From Pyrus communis (taxonomy: Eukaryota > Streptophyta > Magnoliopsida > Rosales > Rosaceae): a DNA stretch of 64,000 bases. Below, in pieces: positions 24,393-36,455 of the stretch. The position numbers were made by a program, and so were the translations under genes. Position 1 is the stretch's first letter; each line of letters opens with the position of its first letter. The notes beneath the pieces were generated by a model. It searched no databases. It had not been told where the DNA came from and saw only the letters and a list, made by a program, of their open reading frames with translations. The DNA lies in NCBI RefSeq assembly GCF_963583255.1, contig NC_084811.1:20603742-20667741 (forward strand). The letters run 5' to 3'.

Positions 24393-25009
24393 ATGGCTTG
24401 CCCATCTAACATTGGCTTAGATTTAAGTCTTAAGAGTGGTACAGACGAGCCATGTCAGGATAATATATGGCACCCGTCCTTCTTATCTTCTAATGGTCAT
24501 CTTACGGTTGGGAACTTTGTGATGAAGAATGACCTAACCGCTACAGTGGTAACTATGAATCTTCTCACTCCCAAGGATAATAGAATCCTTTCAAACCGGT
24601 CTGATGAGTTGGCCGTTTAAGACTCATTGGCTCTTAGTATTCAGTGTGCGAGCTTTGTTTCTAATATAAGCTAACGCCTACTTGCTCGAACTCACCAAGT
24701 TGAATCATTAATGGCTGAGGTAGCAAGTCTTAAACAAGAGATTAAAGGGCTCAAGCAAGAGAATAGAGTGTTACACATGCTTGCAAATAATTACTCGACG
24801 AGCATGAAAAGAAAGCTCGACCAGCTACTAGAATCCGAAGGTCAGACTCAAAATGACAATCAGGGGTTCGAGTCTTTATTCCAAAGACACCCATTGTCTC
24901 AGCCGTTTGGAGTTTCACCAAGCATTGAGGCTCCAAATAATCAACCTCTGGTGCCTTCCCCTTTTGGGGTACTTCTGAGTACTGAGGCTTCACATAAGCA
25001 ACCTTTGTG
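24393..25009 (+). pseudogene. Retroelement-borne coiled-coil ORF, inner copy, two nonsense codons
   Basis: Homologous to 18789-19259: starts MACPSNIGLDLSLKSG, again with LDLSL, and has the coiled coil LMAEVASLKQEIKGLKQEN. Two in-frame TAA codons (24618-24620 and 24672-24674) stand where the outer copy has CAA, so both fit C-to-T changes. Beyond the coiled coil it keeps a tail absent from the outer copy: MKRKLDQLLESEG, then two similar Pro-rich segments (PLVPSPFGVLLSTEA type). Function unknown. It lies antisense to the host element. Confidence 0.6.
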
Positions 25010-28000
25010 AAGGTTCCCTCCTGTTTGTTTGTTTTAACTCATGTGTATGTAATTTTTCAGAGATATTAATAGATAAGCTTTATTTCATTTAATGTATTAT
25101 GCCAAATACAATAAAGCATATACTTCACTAAGATGTGGTACTTCTGGATCAAATATCAATTTATCTTTACCTTCACGAAGATAAATGATCATTCTTAGTG
25201 TCTAAATAATTTGAGTATTCAACTCATAATCTTCAATCCATATGATTCTTTATAAACATCATGGATAAGATTCATGTTGGCATATTGTTTGATTCTGCAG
25301 TTCGAGACAATATCTCTCTCAACACTTTATAAACTTTCTTGACTCTTCAGGAGTCTAAATTTAATATTATCGACTCTTACAAGAGATTTTAGTATGTTAC
25401 AACAATATCATAATGATAGTACTCACTAAGGCAATTTATACCATCCATTAGTATTTAAGTACATATTTTATGCTTTACCATTCCAGGGTTTTCTTCAAGC
25501 AATCTAAATCCTTTAGGGATTTTCTACACTTCATGACACATTTTCCTTTGGAATTTATACAGAGTAACTTGCTTCCATGTATATTTGAGGGATTTACTTA
25601 TGGAGATATGATGTGGGTGACTCATAACCCTTCGTATATAATTCTCCATTCATGTGAACTTGTTTATAAGAGCATAATTTCAGGTTTCAATTAGTAACCT
25701 TGTGTCATATCATGTGAGTGTAATTCATTGTATTACAAATGCCCATATGTAACCTCATTTGGTTTAACATCTTTTGGCTATTTGTATTATATACACATAT
25801 AGGTCCATTTTTCCATGTTCTTATAAGATTGTAACCGAATTGCCTTTCTCCATTTTTGGCAAATAATATTTCCTTTCGTCGACGAACAAAAGAATGTGAC
25901 TCAATATCAATACAGCTCATTGATGAATTTAGTAGCTACTTGTAAAAACCAAAATTACCATTGGTTGTCATCAATCGTTGATCCTATATTCTCATGTGCA
26001 GCATAAAAGCTTTTCATTTCTTTGGATATCCATTGCCTCTTCAAGGGCATTACACTATTTCTTCCAGGATAGTCATAATTTAGAGAATGCGGATCATAAC
26101 CTCCTCTAGAGCGTTATAGAGCTGGGATTTTAATTTCCACTTTCGGGAGTTGAGTCATTGGAACCTATATGTTTATCATGCTTCATGCATGAGACATCAA
26201 TATTCCCATGTCTGCAGATTGTCCTTTTTGGGACATGTATCCATACGGCGATTGTCATGCTTCCGGCATGCAATAGTTATGCTTAGGAAATGCAATAGTT
26301 CAATAGTGTCATATTCTTCTTCTTTCAAAGTACTGAACCTTTTGAATCTAAGGGTCTGCCACGCTTCAAGCGTGTAACAGATTTGCTACCGCATTATTTT
26401 GTCCAACATGAACATCAATTCATGTAGGCACATTTGCAACAAGTATATGTGATTTTATTACTTTCGTTGCATCATTAAATGCATCTGGCATTTGATTTGC
26501 ATATCGTTGCATCATACAATTATTCTCAGTTCGTTTTTATATTGATTGCTTCATGAATCAAAATAAGACAAATTCTCCTCGTTCTTCTGGAACGGTCTTT
26601 TCTCATCATTGTTTTGGAATGATATTTTCTCATCATTCTTCTGGAACAATGTTATTTTCTCCCCTTAACGGTGGGAAAACTGTTTTATCAAAATCCTAGT
26701 CTGCGGTAAACATATCCCTAGTCAAGGGTTCCAAATGTTAAATGATAGATGGTGAATCAAATTCAACATAAATTTCCAGTTTGCCTTCAGGCCTCATTTT
26801 TAGTACATTGTGGCAGTGCAATAGGCACATAGATAACATAATCAAAACTTGTACATGTGTAATGTTTGGCTGGTGCCCAAACACAAGTTACATTGAGAAA
26901 TATTGATGGCTGGTAACTGGTCTCAACCAAACTTAATAGTGAATTATGTATAATGGTATGTCCACATGTAGAAAAACTTGCAATCTCGTTTTCATGAGCA
27001 GAGCGTTGGTAATCAATTTCATCCGCTTAATAAATGCTTTTGCTAAATCATTTTTGAGTATGAACATGAGGAACTTGGTGTTCACATCAATGCCCAATGA
27101 TATGCAATAATCATCAAAACTTGAGATGTAAACTCTCCAGCAAAATGTATCATACATCAAGGAACTTTTGGTCCTTATTTAATAGCCTATGAATTGGGAC
27201 TCTCATGGCCTTTATTACAATTAAGTTATGGCACTTCATCTCTTCAAACTTAAGGTACGTATCAAGAAACTTCATGTCCGATCTTAATGATCTAGGGACT
27301 TCATTCCTGATCTTTTTGCATGATGGAACTTTGGGTCTAATCATTTTATGTGATGAGGATCAAGAAACTTCAGGTTTTTATCTGATCAAGGAACTTCGGG
27401 TCCAGTATGTACTCATCGTAACAAAAAGAAGTACAATAAATAAATTAAAGCAATAGACGGTAATTCCAACCATGGTAAATAAATTGCTTTTAAGTAAATA
27501 AAGCTTGTGAAAAGGGTTTTGATTCAGCACCATTCACATAAATATCAAAGCTTTAAAGCAAAGGGTAATAATTCTACCCACTATAAATAAATAGAACTTG
27601 TGATAGGGTTTTAAACCAACACCATGCACATCAATATGCCAAAACAACAAATGCAATGATTAAGTCCTCATCTTTTGCTCTTTTTTTTTCTTGGTCTACC
27701 ACTTATTTTGTTTCATTCTTTTTATTTTATTATTATTATGATTATTATTTTTTTCATTTCACAACTCTAAGTCCTTTTAATTACTCAAGACGTAATAGTA
27801 ACAATAAGTTCCAATTGTTGTTCCTCCTTCAGTGAATTTTGAAAAAGTCGAAACGGTTCCCATAAGTTTTGGAGTCAAGAGTGTTTGCAAATTATAAGAA
27901 AATCAAACCGTTATATTTAGTTCAAAATTTAGAATGATATGGATAAGAGGATACCGAACAACTTTCGTGAAGAAACAATTTTGATCTGAGCTACCCAAAT

Positions 28001-28272
28001 AGAGTTTTGGTACTCATAAGGCGCCTGTCCAATTTTCTGCGAAAATTGAAAATTGGTTTGGTATTTCAGGCATTTGTGATGATTGCATCGTTGGAGTTTT
28101 TTGAAAATTCGATATGTTGTAGGTACTGGGCGGACGAACAACTTTGAAGAAGAAAGTATTTCAATCCGAGGTTTGTTAATTGGAGTTCTGAGGATGTTTA
28201 CATGGTTGTTAGATTCTTTACGAATTTTGAGTTTGTACCCTTTTGCTTATGCAAATGATGATATACAATCAT

Positions 28273-28319
<47 letters not shown>

Positions 28320-28706
28320 CTTAAGGGAAATCAGTAGTACAAAGATTTTATGATGAAATGAAAAGATTTTCTTATATGTGAGATTCTAGGCAACATAAGT
28401 GAACATGATTTGTGGTTTTGTGCTTTCCACCAACACGAGAGCTTCTCGTGCTGATAAAGTGTTGTAAAATCGATGGTGTGTGCAGTGGAATAAATAAACA
28501 AGACACAAAATTTACGAGGTTCCTCTATAGTTAGTGTGACTGGAGTACGTCCTCGAAGCAGCAGTGATGCTTTCATTTATAATCTGAAGTAATAAGATTA
28601 CAAAGATATCTCTCTCTATTCTCTCCTCTCTTTTTTTCTTCTCTCTACCGTGAGCCTTGTGGCTTCTCTCTTCTTCCTCTCTTCTTCCTTCTTTCTTTTC
28701 TCTCTT

Positions 28707-28880
28707 TTCAGTCGTATGTCTATCTGTGTATATATGCTCTCCTTCTTCTCATCCATTTTATAAACAAAGCTTTATACAAAGTTGTGGTGGGATGATCGTA
28801 TGTCTATCTGTGTATATATGCTCTCCTTCTTCTCATCCATTTTATAAACAAAGCTTTATACAAAGTTGTGGTGGGATGAA
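28707..28880 (+). repeat. Tandem duplication of about 87 bp inside the right LTR of the inner element
   Basis: Two nearly identical adjacent copies, each starting TCGTATGTCTATCTGTGTAT and ending GTTGTGGTGGGATGA. The left LTR has a single copy, so the duplication arose after insertion. Confidence 0.85.
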
Positions 28881-29520
28881 CAGTGGATTGGTAGTGGTAT
28901 AGGTGGCCATCCACAATGAATGGCCTGTGAATTACAACACAAATGTATATTTACTTTAAGAAAATTAGTTATAAAGAGATATAAAAACGGAATGAAAAGA
29001 TTTTCTTATCTGTGAGATTCCAGCCGACAGAGGTGAGAGGTAAGTAGTGCTTTACTAGATTTATAGCGTTGTGCTTTCCACCGACACGAGAGCTTTTCGT
29101 GCTGATAACGTATTGTAAAATCGACGGTATGTGTGCAGTGAAACATAAAGTAAATAAGACATAATATTTACGATGTTCGGCAAGTGTGCCTACATCCTCG
29201 GGGCAACAGTAATAATTTCTTTTATTATGTGAAATAATAGGAGTACAAAGATAACTCTTACTATTTTCTTTCTTTTCTTTAGCCCAGCTTACTGGTATTT
29301 TATTGTGTATCTCACTTCTTTCTCTTCTTTTCCTCTCTCTTCTTTTCTTTCTCCCTTTCTTTCTTCCTCTGTATGCTCTCATTTTATAGGCAAAAAATTA
29401 TTGTAGCAACACTATTTGCTTTACAAACTTTCTTCATATGAATGATAACCCATCTAATTTTTCTTTGAATGAATAGTAACAAACTATTCATGTGGACCAT
29501 CCACATATTACATTACAACA

Positions 29521-30260
29521 TTTTTTTCTTTTGGCTTTGTTTTTGTGTGGTAAAACTTGCCTTCATAATGTCTTGATTTGGAAAGAACCACCTAGGAGGG
29601 GTTTCCCGCTACCGTAAGTCTCATATCACAAGTATAAAGTTACGTGTAAAATTGTCGACGTAACTTTATATTAGTAATCTGATATACTCCGACGACGGTA
29701 AACCTGTTTCACCTCCATCCTTCTCTTGCATCCGAGATAAAAAGGACCTGAATTCACGAGGGCCATATATTATGTAGTACATTCATGTGTCATTGTCTTC
29801 TCCAGTCGTTATAACTGGTTCTTATTTAACTCACACCCCCTCCCTCTTTCTCTCTCTTCAAGTTTACTTCAAGTTTATGCTTTAGATACTTGGTGTTCTC
29901 AGGGCTTCCACAGGAAAAAAAATATCTACTTTTTACTGAAAAGGACACAAATTTATTAAAAAGACGGGATTTTTTTTACAAGAAAATGAAATTAAGGAAT
30001 ATCTTTCCTCTTCCCCCTTTCTCTCTCATCATCCACACTCTCTCTCTCTCTCTCATGCCTCCTTATAAGAAATCCATTCCAACCAATCAGAATGCAGCAA
30101 ACTCCATCACAATGACCCAAACAGATTAGCTTACCACACTCCCATTGCCCGCTTCTTGATTCTCCTTCCCTCTCGCTCCTTCCTCTCTCACTCCTCCAAA
30201 AATTATAGACCAAATTGAACCTCATAAAAAAACTTCCCTCATAATTCCCTGACTACCCAT
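29521..30260. other. Distal upstream region of CHLH
   Basis: No gene. CT-rich tracts (29845-29865, 30035-30055) and AT-rich DNA. Probably holds the CHLH promoter's distal part. Confidence 0.4.
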
Positions 30261-30265
30261 TAAGC

Positions 30266-30271
30266 CACGTG
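30266..30271 (+). promoter_or_regulatory. G-box in the CHLH promoter
   Basis: CACGTG in the context GCCACGTGTC, about 290 bp upstream of the CHLH ATG. G-boxes of this form bind bZIP (HY5) and bHLH (PIF) light regulators. Light control of CHLH through such boxes is established in Arabidopsis. A TATA-like CTATAAGA follows at 30363-30370, roughly 100 bp downstream. The functional role here is inferred. Confidence 0.55.
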
Positions 30272-30362
30272 TCCCCAACTTCCACCACTGGCCATGAAAA
30301 CCAACTGTTTCTTCCTCACTTCCCCAAGTGTCGTTCTGCTCTCCTCCCTCCCTTCACACAAA

Positions 30363-30370
30363 CTATAAGA
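30363..30370 (+). promoter_or_regulatory. Possible TATA box of CHLH
   Basis: CTATAAGA, about 190 bp before the ATG. The remaining leader is CT-rich, with a CT microsatellite at about 30456-30483, common in plant 5'UTRs. Position is plausible but unproven. Confidence 0.4.
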
Positions 30371-30448
30371 CTCCAATCTTCTCCAGAACCCAAAGAAAAA
30401 GAAAGAGAGCTCTCTGCTTCTCTCTTTCTCCCTCTCTCTCTGTGGCTC

Positions 30449-30484
<36 letters not shown>

Positions 30485-30558
30485 ACTCCACTTTCTCACT
30501 CCTCACTTTTGAAACAGAGGAGTCTCTGCTTTTGGTGGTCGAGAGAAGCTGATTGGCA

Positions 30559-33500
30559 ATGGCTTCATTGGTGTCTTCATCTTTCACCTTACCCAACGCA
30601 AAAACAGACCAACTTTCTTCCCTCTCCAGAAAGCAATACTTTCTCCACTCCTTCCTCCCCAAAAAAACCAGCAATTTGGGCTCAAAGTCCTCCCTCAAAG
30701 TGAAATGTGCCATGGGCAATGGCCTCTTCACCCAAACCACCCAGGAAGTCCGCCGCATCGTCCCCGAAAACAAGCAGGGCCTCCCCACTGTCAAAATTGT
30801 CTATGTCGTCCTGGAGGCTCAGTACCAATCCTCCCTCACAGCCGCTGTCCAGTCCCTCAACGCCGGCAACCGCTACGCCTCCTTCCAAGTTGTGGGTTAT
30901 CTAGTCGAAGAGCTTCGTGACGCCAACACCTACAAAATGTTCTGCCAAGACCTCGAGGACGCCAACATTTTCATTGGGTCCTTGATTTTTGTGGAGGAGC
31001 TTGCAGTCAAGGTGAAGGAGGCTGTGGAGAAGCAGAGGGACAGGATGGATGCAGTGTTGGTGTTTCCGTCAATGCCAGAAGTCATGAGGCTCAACAAGTT
31101 GGGATCTTTCAGCATGTCGCAGCTTGGGCAATCGAAAAGCCCCTTTTTTCAGCTGTTCAAGAGGAAGAAGCAGTCCGCCGGGTTCGCTGACAGCATGCTC
31201 AAGCTTGTGAGGACTTTGCCGAAGGTGTTGAAGTACCTGCCGAGCGATAAAGCTCAGGATGCTAGGCTTTACATTCTCAGTTTGCAGTTTTGGCTCGGTG
31301 GATCGCCGGATAACTTGCAGAATTTCGTGAAGATGATATCGGGGTCTTACGTTCCGGCTCTGAAAGGGGAAAAAATTCCGTATTCAGACCCGGTTTTATT
31401 TTTGGACACCGGAATTTGGCACCCTTTGGCACCTTGTATGTATGATGATGTGAAGGAGTACTTGAATTGGTATGGAACTAGGAAGGATGCCAATGAGAAG
31501 CTTAAGAGCCCGAATGCGCCTGTGGTCGGGTTGATTCTACAGAGGAGTCACATTGTTACCGGAGATGAGAGTCACTATGTGGCTGTGATCATGGAATTGG
31601 AGGCAAGAGGGGCAAAGGTGATACCAATTTTCGCTGGTGGGCTTGACTTTTCAGGGCCGGTTGAGAGGTTTCTGATTGATCCGGTTACTAAGAAGCCGTT
31701 CATTCATTCTGCGATTTCGCTTACTGGTTTTGCTCTTGTTGGGGGGCCAGCAAGACAGGATCATCCGCGGGCCGTTGAAGCTCTGATGAAGCTCGACGTT
31801 CCATACATTGTCGCATTGCCTTTGGTGTTCCAGACTACTGAGGAGTGGTTGAATAGCACTTTGGGTCTGCACCCAATCCAGGTGGCATTGCAAGTGGCTC
31901 TCCCAGAGCTGGATGGAGGCATGGAGCCCATTGTTTTCGCTGGCCGGGATCCTAGGACAGGTCAGTAAAGCTTTATCCTTTTACCATGTCTATGATTCAT
32001 AACTAGTCTTCATTTAGCACTTCGGAATGACTACTAAGAAGAAAGCCGGAAGATAAACGCCTTCTTAGTTTTGGAAAGCTTAACCGAAAAAATTATTCTC
32101 TGTGCTTCTTCATATGAACCGTTGTATTCGAAATTTACCAAGTGTTTCTTAATATTGTAATGTGATTGCAGGGAAATCACATGCTCTTCACAAGAGGGTA
32201 GAACAGCTCTGCATCAGGGCAATCAGATGGGGTGAACTGAAAAGGAAGGCAAAGGTATGCACTTTACGTTTTCTTGTTTCTTCAGAGAATTAAGGAAGTC
32301 GCTTTGAACACATGACATGAACCTGTAAAGAACGAACTTTCATGCCTAGTTTCGATATAGAACACTATAATTGCATATCTATCTTTAAAAATGACTATGA
32401 AAGAAGTAACTTCATGAATCTGCACTTTTTCGGCTCCTGATGGGGGCTTCAGGGTTGTGAAGCGGGTGTATCAAGAAATCTTGTAAACCTGAAAGCTTTG
32501 AATATGCCTCGAGTTTCATCGTTGCTTCAGTCATTGCTTCAGAATCTAAGATAGAAATTTGATCTTAACGAAGATGACGAAAGTAAATTACCTATTACCT
32601 CGGGTGGTATAATGGGATACTAAAATATCATCATCTTCTTGCTGTTCACGAGTAAAATACAATTTCGTAGGCATGATGTCTTCAATCTGTGATTATTCAC
32701 TGAATAAACTTTGTACACTGATGCAGGCAGAGAAGAAGGTAGCTATCACGGTGTTCAGTTTCCCTCCAGACAAAGGAAATGTTGGAACAGCTGCCTACCT
32801 CAATGTTTTTGCCTCAATCTTCTCGGTTCTGCAAGAACTCAAAAGAGATGGTTACAATGTTGAGAACCTTCCAGAGACTTCAGAGGCCTTGATCGAGGAT
32901 GTAATTCACGACAAAGAGGCTCAATTCAGCAGCCCAAATCTGAATGTTGCATACAAGATGGGGGTCCGTGAATACCAAAGTCTGACTCCATATGCCACTG
33001 CATTGGAGGAAAACTGGGGAAAACCTCCCGGTAACCTCAACTCTGATGGAGAGAATCTGTTGGTATATGGGAAACAATACGGTAATGTCTTCATCGGTGT
33101 TCAGCCCACATTTGGCTATGAGGGTGATCCGATGAGGCTACTGTTCTCCAAATCTGCTAGCCCACATCACGGCTTTGCAGCATACTATTCATTTGTTGAA
33201 AAGATATTCCAAGCTGATGCTGTTCTACATTTTGGTACTCACGGTTCACTCGAATTCATGCCTGGAAAACAGGTGGGAATGAGTGACGCCTGTTTCCCGG
33301 ACAGTCTGATTGGGAACATCCCCAATGTTTATTACTATGCTGCTAACAACCCATCTGAAGCTACCATAGCTAAACGTCGTAGCTATGCCAACACTATCAG
33401 CTATCTGACTCCTCCTGCAGAAAATGCTGGACTTTACAAAGGTCTTAAGCAGTTGAGTGAGCTCATCTCCTCCTATCAATCCCTGAAAGACACAGGCCGC

Positions 33501-35561
33501 GGGGCACAGATTGTTAGCTCAATAATCAGCACAGCCAAGCAGTGCAATCTCGACAAGGACGTAGACCTACCCGAAGAAGGAGTGGAAATTTCAGCAAAAG
33601 AACGAGATCTTGTGGTTGGAAAGGTGTATTCCAAAATCATGGAGATTGAATCCCGCCTATTGCCTTGCGGGCTTCATGTCATTGGTGAGCCTCCCACAGC
33701 CATGGAAGCAGTTGCAACTCTGGTTAACATTGCTGCACTGGACCGTCCAGAAGAAGGGATTTCTTCCCTCCCATCTATATTAGCAGGGACAGCCGGAAGG
33801 GACATAGAGGATATTTACAGAAGCAGCGATAAAGGGATATTGAAGGATGTAGAACTTCTTCGGCAAATAACTGACACATCACGGGGAGCAATTTATGCAT
33901 TTGTGGAGCGTACGACAAATAGCAAGGGCCAAGTAGTTGACGTAGCTGATAAACTAAGCTCAATCCTTGGGTTCGGTATAAACGAACCATGGGTGCAGTA
34001 CTTGTCAAACACAAAATTTTATAGGGCTGACAGGGAGAAGCTCAGAACATTGTTCGTGTTCTTGGCAGAATGCTTGAAGCTAATTGTGGCTGACAATGAG
34101 ATAGGGAGTTTGAAACAAGCATTGGAGGGTAAATATGTAGAGCCAGGGCCTGGTGGTGACCCGATAAGAAACCCGAAAGTGTTGCCAACAGGAAAGAATA
34201 TTCATGCACTTGATCCACAATCTATTCCCACAACAGCAGCAATGCAGAGTGCAAAAATTGTGGTGGAGAGGCTGATAGAGAGGCAGAAGATCGATAACGG
34301 GGGAAAGTATCCTGAGACCGTAGCACTTGTATTGTGGGGTACAGACAATATCAAGACCTATGGTGAATCCTTGGCTCAGGTTTTGTGGATGGTGGGTGTA
34401 TTACCAGTTGCTGATGCTTTTGGACGGGTCAACCGGGTGGAGATAGTACCTCTCGAGGAGCTTGGAAGACCGAGGATTGATGTCGTTGTCAACTGCTCAG
34501 GTGTTTTCAGAGACCTCTTCATCAATCAGGTATTGTCTTGTGATACACGTTAGAAACTTAATGTGGCACTCACAATAGTATAAAATAGTTACGATTTCTC
34601 AAAATTTTATTGTCTGCAGATGAATTTGCTTGACCGGGCAGTGAAGATGGTAGCTGAACTAGACGAGCCAGTGGAGCAAAACTTCATCAGGAAGCACGCA
34701 CTGGAGCAAGCAGAAACCCTAGGGATCGGGGTTCGTGAAGCTGCAACCCGAATCTTCTCCAATGCCTCGGGATCATATTCCTCCAACATAAACCTTGCTG
34801 TGGAAAACTCCTCATGGAACGATGAGAAGCAGCTGCAAGACATGTATCTAAGCCGGAAGTCGTTTGCTTTTGATTCTGATGCCCCCGGTGTAGGCATGGC
34901 TGAGAACAGGAAAGTTTTCGAGATGGCTCTGAGCACAGCTGAGGCAACATTCCAAAACCTTGACTCGTCGGAGATCTCACTCACTGATGTGAGTCACTAC
35001 TTTGACTCCGATCCGACCAATCTGGTGCAAAGCCTAAGGAAAGATGGAAAGAAACCCAGTGCTTACATTGCTGACACCACCACAGCCAATGCCCAGGTGA
35101 GAATCGATACGCTGGTGTACTATATTTTTGCTTATACTGCAGAATCTCCAGTGTCCAGTTAACAAGCTTGTCTTGCAATGCAGGTTCGCACATTGTCTGA
35201 GACCGTACGTCTTGATGCAAGGACGAAGTTGTTGAACCCGAAGTGGTACGAAGGAATGTTGTCAAGCGGATACGAGGGTGTTCGGGAAATCGAGAAAAGG
35301 CTGACTAACACGGTTGGGTGGAGTGCAACTTCTGGCCAAGTTGACAACTGGGTGTACGAAGAGGCCAACACAACTTTCATTCAAGACAAGGAGATGTTGG
35401 AAAGGCTCATGAAAACGAATCCAAACTCCTTCAGGAAGCTGGTACAGACATTCCTCGAGGCCAACGGACGCGGTTACTGGGACACTGCAGAGGAGAATAT
35501 TGAGAAGTTGAAGGAGTTGTACCAAGAAGTTGAAGACAAAATTGAGGGAATCGATCGGTAA
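30559..35561 (+). CDS. CHLH: Magnesium chelatase subunit H, chloroplast (CHLH/GUN5), complete
   Basis: Large porphyrin-binding subunit of Mg-chelatase, which with CHLI and CHLD inserts Mg2+ into protoporphyrin IX, the committed step to chlorophyll. It also features in plastid-to-nucleus (GUN) signalling. Five exons: 30559-31960, 32172-32254, 32727-34529, 34620-35096 and 35184-35561. They sum to 4,143 nt, 1,380 residues, matching the family length of about 1,380. All introns are GT-AG. The ATG at 30559 opens [13 protein letters not shown], a Ser/Thr-rich transit peptide of about 50 residues. CobN/Mg-chelatase family stretches seen include [52 protein letters not shown] and [20 protein letters not shown]. 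The gene ends [20 protein letters not shown]. It is convergent with the STELLO gene. No defect seen. Confidence 0.98.
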
Positions 35562-36455
35562 ACTCATACCGCGTTGTTGAGAACACTGTAAATTAATTTG
35601 CAAATATCAGTAACACAACGATTTACTGGAGCTCCTCTCTGCCCCTCCCTTCCTCCAGCTCCTTCCAAAAGGACAGGCACTTCTTAACCAGTTCCCCACC
35701 GTAGTTCAATTCATTTTCGGGGATATGTACCTGTACTGCTACTTTGCACATTTTTAAGTCCTATAAATACATGGTTTCACAATTTCTGTCATAAACAATC
35801 TCCATATCGTCTGTTAGCTATCAGTTTCCCATACATTGACAGCTCTCAAATGTCAAAATAACAGAACTAGTATCGATTACCATCAGGTTCTTAGTCTGAT
35901 GACAGTGAATGAGTATGCTTAGTGATTTCGAGGTGTGACCCGTCCCTCACGGGAGGAAGGATATGAATGAAATCGCCCGAGCTTACTCATTCCCCCCACT
36001 GAAATTACATTTCGGGGTTTCTGTAGAGAACGAATTGCCAAAAGAAATAAAGGTTGGAGAGCTAGCCATCGGTACCGGTAAGTCTCGGGGCGTTAAATAT
36101 CTCAAGATGATATTACGTTTGAGACAGAGGCATTCTAACAAAAAACCCAAATGTAGCAGTTGCAAGAATTTGAATCAATCTACAAGTCAAATTTGGGATT
36201 GTTGAAGACACAAATTCTAATTTCATATATTGATGAACAAAAAGAGATTGATGAATACATCTTTTGGGGGGATCTTCAATCACTAATGAATGGTAAAACG
36301 TAAACCTACAGAAAATGAAAACAAGGAAAAAAACGACCAAAGATAACCCCCCTAAAAAAGAAGAAAAGAGTTCCGTATGACAGTTAACGAAATGGTACAT
36401 GTTTTCTTACACCCTTTTCATGGTATTTTTAGTATCAAAAGAGATGAATTTATCT
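35562..36455. other. Convergent 3' flank between CHLH and the STELLO gene
   Basis: Holds the two 3'UTRs. No coding frame with recognisable similarity and no transposon ends seen. Confidence 0.5.

Larger units (their letters stand above)
20578..28939 (-). mobile_element. Inner non-autonomous LTR retrotransposon (LARD-like), inserted in the outer one
   Basis: Direct-repeat LTRs at 20578-20968 and 28460-28939 begin TGTTGTAAAATCG; the right one ends TTACAACA. The identical pentamer CAAAT flanks the element at 20573-20577 and 28940-28944, proving insertion into the outer element. A polypurine-like CCAATGGGGAGT on the minus strand adjoins the left LTR. A CACGAGAAGCTCTCGTG-type motif adjoins the right one. 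The right LTR is about 90 bp longer because of an internal tandem duplication. The interior contains a broken coiled-coil ORF and an Athila-type solo LTR. No gag-pol frame is recognisable, so it must be mobilised by enzymes from elsewhere. A TA microsatellite lies at 28281-28317. Confidence 0.8.
15663..29520 (-). mobile_element. Outer non-autonomous LTR retrotransposon (LARD-like), interrupted by an inner relative
   Basis: LTR-like direct repeats at 15663-~16031 and 29111-29520 both begin TGTTGTAAAATCG or TATTGTAAAATCG and share the phrase CTCGGGGCA, then CT-rich tracts. The right copy ends ACAACA. The polypurine tract reads AAGGGGGAGTGTTG on the minus strand next to the left LTR, and CGTTATCAGCACGA (primer-site-like, minus strand) lies next to the right LTR, so the element runs on the minus strand. 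The flanks are poly-T on both sides, so a TTTTT duplication is possible but weak. Own internal DNA is 16032-20577 plus 28940-29110. No gag or pol domain is recognisable. Its only sizeable ORF (18789-19259) is antisense. Confidence 0.72.
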
